Shown here piece after piece: positions 56,780-64,000 of a stretch of 64,000 nt of DNA (positions are counted from its first letter, which is position 1; every line of letters starts with the position of its first letter). Below the pieces are notes generated by a model. The model was not told where the DNA came from. It made no database searches and worked only from the letters and a program-made list of their open reading frames with translations. The stretch is from Gnetum montanum. Its lineage: Eukaryota; Streptophyta; Gnetopsida; Gnetales; Gnetaceae. Made by a program: the position numbers and the translations under genes. The DNA is taken from contig MNCI01011864.1 in assembly GCA_015680685.1 (NCBI GenBank), positions 887,278 through 951,277 on the forward strand. The letters are read 5' to 3'.

Positions 56780-58909
56780 TTGAAAGACACTTGAAGGTAT
56801 TTGATGTAGAGGATGAGGGTGATGGAGATGTAAGATGATTAACCGAAGTAGGTTGTGAGGACTAGAAAGGACTGAGGACTAGAAAGGACTATGGTGTTGG
56901 AAGAAAGGTCTTTTTCTTAATCGATTATCTACACCACTTGGTTGAAAAATTGGTTGTGAGTGTACAACCTATGTAGCATTTCATTGTTGTAGCTATAGAG
57001 AAATCTCACCTTGCATGGATAGAGTAGGAGCTAACTGGGTTGAAGGTGGAGGTGTAGGTGTAGAGGGATGTGAAGGATGATAAGGATACAGATATGGATT
57101 TTTTCCTTGAGTAGATGGTGAAGGTGTTCGATGATACTCTGGAGGGTAATAGTGATGCTAGAATGATACCTAACTTGTAGAACTTCTGGGGGAGATGGGT
57201 TGTTGAACATAGTACTCGTATGGATCTAGTTGCCTATAAGGGTATTGCTACCTTGGTGGTGACATTCCCCACAATTATGGTTGGTACCACTATTGTATTG
57301 TTCATAAGGTTGTGAAGGAGTTCCACTTAGGTAGTGAGCTTGTTTTTGTTGGTGGAACTACCTTGGGCTACCTTAAGGATAAGGTAATCATCTAGGAGCT
57401 TGCCTATGTGCGAACAAGAATTTAATGTGTATACTCTAGACTCTTGTAAGTGTAACACCATAGGAAAAAATCCCTTGGGATGTTCATATTGACAGATCTC
57501 ACATTCAGTCTAATTATTAAAGTCAAAATCCATAACTTCCTCTACTATAATAACTTTGCCCTTACCTCTTTGGTAGGCATGTTCAGCTTCTTTTCATCTC
57601 TTGCGATTATGATCACTATTTTTCTCTTTGGATTCTTCAGCAATCTTCAAAGTGGTTTAAGACTTTTCATCCAAAGAGTCCCATAACTTGTCGATCTTAG
57701 TTGAAATATTAGAAATAGAATTTTGAATAAGCAATATCTTTGTATTCACCACTTCATCAAGTGATGACTCCTCCTCATAAAAAAATTGGACCTCTCATTT
57801 TCTAATGGATGGATCCCTATTATACACTTTAACAATTTTCCTCTTTCATAGCTCACCTTATTCTTTTCCTACCTACTCGTTTAACCTTTGGATCTAATGA
57901 GCCCTTGATTCAAACAATCTTCCTTGGGCATACATCCCAAGGGCTCTTCTTGTTTTTGCCTTGAGCCTTTATGATGTGGTGAAGTTGTTTCCTCTGAGAA
58001 TAACCATGGCCAAGGCATCAGTATAAGAGTGAATAATATTAATCCATGGTGGCATCCAAAGGTTCATGTGTTTCTTGTTTCTAGCCTTTGATTTATCTTC
58101 TTAGATTAGACACTCTGGAGTATGTCTGATATTTGTCATTGAATAGTTCCAACATGGTACTCCATCTATGGATAGATTCTGACTCTAAGGACCGATACCA
58201 ACTTTCAGCTTCTTTGATGAGTATCCTTGGGAAAGGATTTAGTTTCTACCAATCATTTTCTATGTTTATTAAGGCACAGGCATCTTGAAAAGCTTGTATA
58301 TGGGTTTGCAAATCAAAGTTGTATCCCCTTTCAAATCTTGGGATATTGTTCATGTCTAGGATCCAACTATCCTTCATATGCTTGGTTGGGATTTTTACTA
58401 CTTCTGCAATGTTGAGCATACTTCAAGTCACCAATAACAGTTCATCATCATTGCTGTGTTGATGACGTCAATGATGGTTTTGGCCACCCCTTCAGTTTTG
58501 GTGGCCTTCATTGTCATTGTTATCTTACTGATCACCTTCATCATGGTAGTTTCGACAGTGACTTTCATGAGAATTGTCAAATGAAGAGGAATGTTCAGAA
58601 TCAAATCAAGAGGATGAAGAGGAAGGTGGATTTTCACTGCCACCACGATGTTTGCCATCACTCTTACATTTATTACGATCGCCATCCTTAGATCCCTTAC
58701 TATTTTGGTGCTTGCCTGAGTCCCTACCTTGGCTACTACTTTTTCTTGAACCCAATTTATGAATAGTGGATTGTAGGATTAGGTTCACACCCTCGCCATT
58801 AGTATCAAGGGGTGGAGAATCTTCATGTTAAGAACCTTTAGTAGGAGGATCCTCAATGTCATCTTGATTTAGTAGGAACAAGGGATTGGTGTAATGTTTT
58901 CCCTTTGTA
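56780..58909 (-). pseudogene. gag: E3b gag, decayed, 5' end in the N gap
   Basis: The core is at about 58360-57900: NIPRFERGYNFDLQTHIQAF, AESWYRSLESESIHRW and KYQTYSRVSNLRR align residue by residue with E2 gag. The Arg/Ser/Lys-rich head with a polyserine run is at 58606-58788 (SSSQGRDSGKHQ...NPPSSSSS). A Tyr/Pro/Gln-rich tail lies at 56800-57450. Stops occur throughout. The start codon and leader are hidden by the gap at 58910. Confidence 0.75.
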
Positions 58910-59165
58910 NNNNNNNNNNNNNNNNNNNNNNNNNNNNNNNNNNNNNNNNNNNNNNNNNNNNNNNNNNNNNNNNNNNNNNNNNNNNNNNNNNNNNNNNNNN
59001 NNNNNNNNNNNNNNNNNNNNNNNNNNNNNNNNNNNNNNNNNNNNNNNNNNNNNNNNNNNNNNNNNNNNNNNNNNNNNNNNNNNNNNNNNNNNNNNNNNNN
59101 NNNNNNNNNNNNNNNNNNNNNNNNNNNNNNNNNNNNNNNNNNNNNNNNNNNNNNNNNNNNNNNNN
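58910..59165. other. Assembly gap (256 N)
   Basis: Only N. It hides the E3b leader, the primer-binding site and the first bases of the right LTR. Open frames reported across it are artefacts. Confidence 1.
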
Positions 59166-60093
59166 CAAGGTACCCCTACACCTAATCATACGAATCACAA
59201 AGTGTTCACACGTAATCTAGTCGAATTCTATGGACTATATCATTTCCAATGCACTAGTCCTTTAGGAAGTGAATCTAGCCTTAAGGTCAATCGTTGTCTT
59301 CCCAATTACACATGTGATGTTTTTTGGTATGATTAAGTGTAATTGAGGCATCTGATTTTTATCATTTTGTGTTTTATAGTTTGGTGCTCAAAATGTGGAT
59401 AAAAGGAATTTAATTAACTAAAATAAATTAACTAATCAACTAGCATTTATCTATTCCTAACATAAGCATCTAATTCCACTTTCTGTACACATCTTGAACA
59501 CATGTATCCACTACTAGGCAACCAAGCACTATGCTACTAAGTGTACCAAGTGATAACGCTACTAGAATTACCAAGCGAATATGTGTTATGCTCGAAGTGG
59601 TCATACTTATGGGTATACTCTATCTGGCTTAATTGCTTCATTAACATAATAACTAGAAAATATTTAATAACTAATTGAAAACATTTAATAAATCGCTAAA
59701 ATAGTAAATGCATAAATAAAATAGCTAATCTATCCCAAGTGCTGCAAGGTTTATCAGAAAGCTCGTCTTTATTTCCACACACACTATTGTGCTTAAGTAC
59801 AAAAATGATCAAATAAAGATCCATACACTCAATGACTCCTGTTGCAGGAACTTGGAGGAAAGTTTCTAACTTTTGAATGGAAAAAATGCAAGAGCTCTAC
59901 TACAACTACAATCTACTTCTTGCATAAATGTAGCTGCAAGCATGTATTTATAGTCGACAAATGACACTATGTCGACGAGGCCTTGTCGATGCATGGTAAG
60001 ATGCATCAACTAAGCCTTGTAGACGAGGCCTAGTTGACAAAGCCATGTCAATGAGGCCTTGTTGACATAACCAACTTAACATAAGTCATCAAC
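59159..60093 (-). repeat. E3b 5' LTR (right copy)
   Basis: The visible part starts at 59166 and aligns with the left LTR from 48529; the first bases fall in the gap. It ends AAGTCATCA. U3 palindromes are better kept than at left: GTCGACGAGGCCTTGTCGAT (59971-59990). Triple 24-bp repeat at about 59507-59577; TATA at 59944-59953. Confidence 0.85.
59944..59953 (-). promoter_or_regulatory. TATA box of the E3b 5' LTR
   Basis: CTATAAATAC on the minus strand, directly downstream of the AAGGCCTT palindrome cluster. Confidence 0.7.
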
Positions 60094-60098
60094 AACCT
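60094..60098. repeat. Target-site duplication of E3b, right
   Basis: ACAAC, equal to 48514-48518. Confidence 0.82.
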
Positions 60099-60149
60099 TG
60101 AACATGGGGCACTTTCTAGGCTTTCACTCAAAGCTAATAACATTATTAT

Positions 60150-60880
60150 CCATTCAAATGTAGATAGTATTTATCACATTCTTTTGCTATGGCTCTAGTG
60201 GTAACTTGAGTAACATTGGTGGTGGTGGCATAGGTGGAAGAGAAATGTGAAAAGTGTGAAGACTAATGAGAGGAGTAGGATGATGATTCTATGGATGGAG
60301 TTTGGGTTTATGGCATTTAGAAGGATAGAATAATGATAAGAAGCATGAGTTGTTAGACCATTTGGTGAGACAAGTTGTTGGACATAGTAAATGTATGATT
60401 TGGTTAATAATAGGGGTATTACTACATTGATGGGTGCATCCACCACAATTATAGGTTTTACAATTGTTGATGATATTATTCTTAAAGCTAAGGATGTGCC
60501 CTATTTGAAGGGTAATGTTGTTGATGGGATTGTTTGTAGTTACCTTGAAGATACAATAATATTCTTAGCATTCACTTCTTAATGAACTTAAGATTTAAAG
60601 TATGTGCCCCTAATTCTTGCATTGAGGATATCATGTGTGGCATGATAGTGTAAAAATCCTTTGGTTGTTCATACTAGATATGTCACACTTATCATCCTCC
60701 TCTGAATCTAATTAAACAACCCCTTCTATTGCAATAGCTTTGCTCTTTTGTTGATGCATGTCCTATTCTATCTCTTTCTTCTTCTTCTTGGTCTAGTCCT
60801 TGACTCTTGTCTACTTCATCCATTCCTTCATGATTTTCAAAATGGATGAAAATTTCTCATCCACTAAATCCCATAGTTTG
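60150..60880 (-). pseudogene. gag: E4 gag, C-terminal piece
   Basis: Minus-strand reading gives IYYVQQLVSPNGLTTHAS, the counterpart of YYVQQPIFPTGSTS in E2. KLWDLVDEKFSS near 60860 matches KLWDSLDEKS of E3b (about 57665). Most of it is Tyr, Pro and Ser rich. The piece stops at the LINE insertion. Confidence 0.62.
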
Positions 60881-62110
60881 GAGGAATGGATGAAAAAGGC
60901 CTCTAATCATGGTATGTTAGGAGATGGATTATCTTTTAACATGCTTCTCTTTGTAGATGATATGGCCTTGATTGCAAAATCAGCTATAGGATTAAATTGT
61001 ATTCTTCAAATTCTCCATGATTACAGAAACCATTCTAAAATCATAGTTTGTGATACTAGAAATATAAATTACAATTTTTTCATTGCAGAAGAAAGAATTG
61101 GTATATGTGGATCTTATAGATATTTGGAAGGTGAATTTACTAGTAATTATAGTTGAAATACCCTTATTTCTTAAAGGATTTCAAGTGGCATGCAAGCTTT
61201 ATTTGCTCTTAGAAATAATTATAGCAAGAAACAAATTTTTCCATGGGAGAAGAGAATGAAACTTTTTTGTAGTCTTGTCTAACCTATATTATTATATGGG
61301 TGTGTTGCTTGGGGATCTTTTCTTTCCACATAAAATTGGAAAAAATTAGAACATGTTCAAAACATTTCTAATATGTGAATTTCAAGTAAAAATGTAGGCT
61401 TATTATCATATCTTACTTTTAAAAGTAGATTTTATTTCTCTTGAAGTTGAAGCCCTTTGTCAATTGCTTATACTCAAAAGTTAAATAACATGGAGAAAGT
61501 TAATTATGCTAAGGAGATGATGAATACTGCACAAGTAAATGAATGATTACATCAAAGAAAATTGTGGCTTTAATCATGAAATATTGTAATAGAGGATCTT
61601 CCTTTAAACAAAAGGTTCTTCTAAAAAACTGTAAAAGAAAAAGTCTTGTCTAAATTTTGGTTGAATACATTAAGGAAAAAGCATTTTTATTTACATTCTA
61701 CTTGAGAAGGTTTGTTATTTAGTACTTAAAAGTATCTATTCTTAGCTAGTCCTTTTCATTTAAGAAATTAAATTACTAGAGTAAGAATGAGCTCTCATCA
61801 CCTTCTTATTGAGACAGGTCATTGGATCAATTTACCAAGAGAAGAGCATATTTGCAAAATATGCAAATAAAGCATTCAAGATGAAGAAGAAATTTTTATA
61901 TTTTGCTCATCTTTAGCTTACATTCAATTGAATTATACTATTAATTATAATGCACTAATTGCTTTCTTTTAAATTAACCCTTTTCACTTAAGGCATTACA
62001 TTAATGATGTTTTTAACTTTCTTCAAAAATATGTTGAGGCTTTATAATTGTTTAACAAATACTTTGTGATATCCTAGATATTATAAAAAATTTGAATTTT
62101 TAGTTTCTAG
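60880..62110 (+). pseudogene. Non-L1-like LINE fragment (RT palm to C-terminus)
   Basis: The plus strand reads LSFNMLLFVDDMALIAKS (FVDD catalytic box, about 60948-60968), YRYLEGEF, MQALFALRNNY and LLYGCVAWGS. After further stops come SSHHLLIETGHWINLPREEH and ICKIC, then EEEIFIFCSS. The order palm box, YLG-like motif, YG-x-x-WG motif and a late H-x3-E-x-GR-like plus Cys motif is that of LINEs found in algae, animals and some early land plants. It differs from the zf-RVT end of plant L1 (compare 3731-4606). The clade is not fixed. It is 5' truncated and inserted in E4 gag. Confidence 0.62.
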
Positions 62111-62129
62111 TTAATCTTTATTATAAATT

Positions 62130-63200
62130 TTGAGATAAATTTCTTTATCGAGAAGATCTTTTTTTCAACCATTTCATCCAAAGAAGCCTATGCTATTGGT
62201 ATATCATAAGCAAGTGCATCTCTCTTGTGAAGGAATGGGTTCCAAGTGTACTCTTCAATACTATCCATCTTTATGAATTCTCTCTTTTCTTTTGCCACTT
62301 GATCTATCATTCTTGGACATAAGCTTCCAATTATAATAGTTTTCCTTGGACATAAATCCCAAGGGTCTCACAAGTTCTATTTCTCAAATCATCTATAATA
62401 TGACACAACTACTTTTGAAAGATCTCATGGTGTAGGCATTTATGCAACAAGGAATAGTATCTACCCAAAAATGCATAAAGAGATTCATGAGTTCCTTGCT
62501 TTCATCCTTGAATGTGCTTCCTTAAGTTGGACACTCTAGAATAAATCTATTACTTCTCATTGAAGAGCTTAAGCATTATGGTTCAATGGTGGATAAAATT
62601 AGGCTATGATCTATATCAAATTTCAACCTTTTTGATGAGTGTTTTCAAGAATAACTTTAACTTCTAGCATTTTGTTTTGATGTTTTACAACATAGATGCA
62701 TCATGCAAGACTTGTAATTGGTATTGTGGATTAACTTTGTAGCCTCCCTCAAATTTACAAATATTATTTAGGTCTAGTCACTTGATGTAGCTCTCATATT
62801 TATGCTTGATGGAAATTCTCACTATCTCACAAATCTAGACCATGCTTTTGGTTATCAATAATGATTCATTATTTTGTGTTTCATGTTAAAATCATAGTCT
62901 CTACCTTTTCTTTCATGATGATCTTTTGTGGTTCATTTTCTATCTTTTCTCTTCATCTTTGTCTCTATGCCTATCAAGATTACTTCTGTGATTTCCATTA
63001 GGATGCATATCTATGTTTCTATTTAGGAATCTACCTCCTTTTTTGCATTCATTCTCATTAAAGCTTAATGATGAATAAGAAAAAGATGATGAGCTTGAAG
63101 AATCATGTGAACTTGGTCTTGTTCCATGGTCCTTGTGTGCATATATCCTTGGTTTGTTAGAGGTCCTAGGCATTGACGACCTCCTTGTTGTAGGACATTA
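62130..63200 (-). pseudogene. gag: E4 gag, N-terminal and core piece
   Basis: After the primer site, MPRTSNKPRIYAHKDHGTRP (from 63173) and a polyserine run match the head of E2 gag (KPRTSSKPRRDTSRDQGRR). The core follows at about 62790-62300: KFEGGYKVNPQYQLQ, KQIYSRVSNLR-like and HESLYAFLGRYYSLL. Many stops occur. The LINE at 60880-62110 separates it from the C-terminal piece. Confidence 0.68.
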
Positions 63201-63222
63201 CTCATCTTTTGTAGGATTGCTA
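63201..63222 (-). other. E4 primer-binding site (decayed)
   Basis: The minus strand begins TAGCAATCCTAC and ends GATGAG; about half of the positions fit the tRNA-Asp-type site and most others are transitions from it. Position two bases after the LTR end supports the call. Confidence 0.45.
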
Positions 63223-63224
63223 GT

Positions 63225-64000
63225 TGATGAGCAACTAAGTATCCCAACATTCCACCATATAAGTCATGAGTGCACACACATGATCATATCATAATCCATG
63301 GATGAACAATGCAAGTATGTTAGAAGTTTATAATCAATTCATGATCATTATCTTCCTACTTCGAGTTAGTGAAGTGCAAGTGTATGGTTTAACTCTATGT
63401 GAAGCATATGATATCTTGATGTTGTTGGTTCATGTTACTACTAAGTGAAAATATACTAAAAATGAGAATAAGTTCTAAGTCTAAGTCATCATAGCAATAC
63501 AAATCTATTCTATCTATGGTGATGAGAAACTATTTCTAGCTTGCCATATATGTCTTGGCCTCATATAACTATTATTGGGTTACTAAGTGTTATGCTACTA
63601 GGTGAACCAAGCAATAATACCACTAGGATTACTAAATGATTATACTAGTTGTACTCATTTATCCTTACTAATAAATAGGAAAAGTAAAATATTTTAGAAA
63701 TGTAAAGAACTATACTAAAGTAAGAATATTAAAGAAATTACAATTAAACTAAGTAAAGAAAATACGTAAGTAAAACAATGACACTAAGTGGATGTTGTAA
63801 TGCTGGAAAACAATCTTGATCTTCATTACCATTCATGGACTATGCCAAAGTACAATCCACTTAAATAAAGATTCCATTTAATAGTTCAACATCACACTCT
63901 GGACATTCACTCTATTGTTAAGTGTAAACTATAAGAAAGTTGCAAGAGTTTTTCTAAGGTTGTAATGAAAGTTCTTCCACTGATGCAACCAAGTATCAAT
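63225..64000 (-). repeat. E4 5' LTR, incomplete at window end
   Basis: Plus-strand start TGATGAGCAACTAAG aligns with TGATGAGCGGCGAGG of E3b and with the reversed E2 LTR end. The triple 24-bp repeat is at 63570-63637. The U3 and TATA are outside the window. Confidence 0.78.

Larger units (their letters stand above)
48519..60093 (-). mobile_element. E3b: complete Athila-like family A element with ORF1
   Basis: LTRs of about 0.93 kb (48519-49442 and about 59159-60093), target duplication ACAAC, polypurine tract, TATA boxes, gag, protease, RT, RNase H and integrase are present on the minus strand. They are followed by a large extra ORF between integrase and the 3' LTR, where Athila elements keep an env-like ORF. 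Many stops show it is dead. The right LTR and the leader are partly hidden by the N gap. It is 11.6 kb long and is the reference for the other family A copies here. Confidence 0.87.
60099..64000 (-). mobile_element. E4: partial family A element, LTR beyond window
   Basis: On the minus strand this element has an LTR (from 63225 to the window end), a decayed tRNA-Asp-type primer site, and gag in two pieces separated by a LINE. E3b lies directly at its left end, and no E4 pol is seen in the 46632-48513 region, so E4 may be truncated there. Confidence 0.7.

Noticed and set aside
58869-59336. Open frames running through N
   Set aside because: Artefacts of the assembly gap.
62940-63277. Two overlapping E4 frames counted as two genes
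   Set aside because: Both are readings of the same gag head; the longer one crosses the primer site into the LTR.

Overview
This window looks like intergenic heterochromatin of a large-genome seed plant. It is AT-rich, made almost entirely of nested and decayed LTR retrotransposons of the plant lineages Athila-like and Tat-like Ty3/gypsy and Ty1/copia, plus two LINE fragments, one SINE-like tRNA relic and one minisatellite. A gymnosperm is a reasonable guess from the element sizes and depth of nesting, but nothing here fixes the species. I see no single-copy housekeeping gene, no bacterial-type operon and no CRISPR array.

Layout. 1-3190: decayed Athila-like pol (+). 3.7-4.8 kb: 3' end of an L1-type LINE. 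4.85-8.0 kb: LTR-like debris around a fragment resembling the putative plant transposon protein domain (Transposase_32). 8.0-8.75 kb: repeat also present inside element E2. 9759-18385: an unrecognised ORF of about 916 codons (ORF1), split by a copia-type element E1 (11940-17813, minus). 18622-19504: 3' LTR of the ORF1 carrier (E3a). About 19.6-19.75 kb: SINE-like relic. 19829-46626: gag-only element E2 (+), split by the giant Tat-like element G (24381-43472, minus, 19.1 kb, TSD GGTAT). 48519-60093: complete Athila-like element E3b (minus, TSD ACAAC), carrying a second copy of ORF1 (about 900 codons) between integrase and 3' LTR. 60.1-64.0 kb: element E4 (minus), whose gag is split by an unusual LINE; its LTR runs off the window. 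58910-59165 is an N gap.

How the pieces relate. E2, E3a, E3b and E4 form one family ('family A'). They share LTR ends TGATGA...TCATCA, and a triple 24-bp repeat inside the LTR. Where visible they also share a tRNA-Asp-type primer site, an 11-nt polypurine tract ending in GGTA, a CTATAAATAC TATA box and one gag type. G encodes gag, protease, RT, two RNase H domains and integrase on the minus strand. In the gap between protease and RT it carries, on the opposite strand, a split gene of about 1000 codons whose introns join in phase. That gene is bracketed by clusters of a repeat with covarying dyad arms. A region dense in an AGCGTG motif lies upstream of it, and the same motif recurs in G's LTRs and leader. 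The antisense gene with its two motif systems, and ORF1 in the env-like position of family A, are the best candidates for undescribed biology. All comparisons were made by eye.
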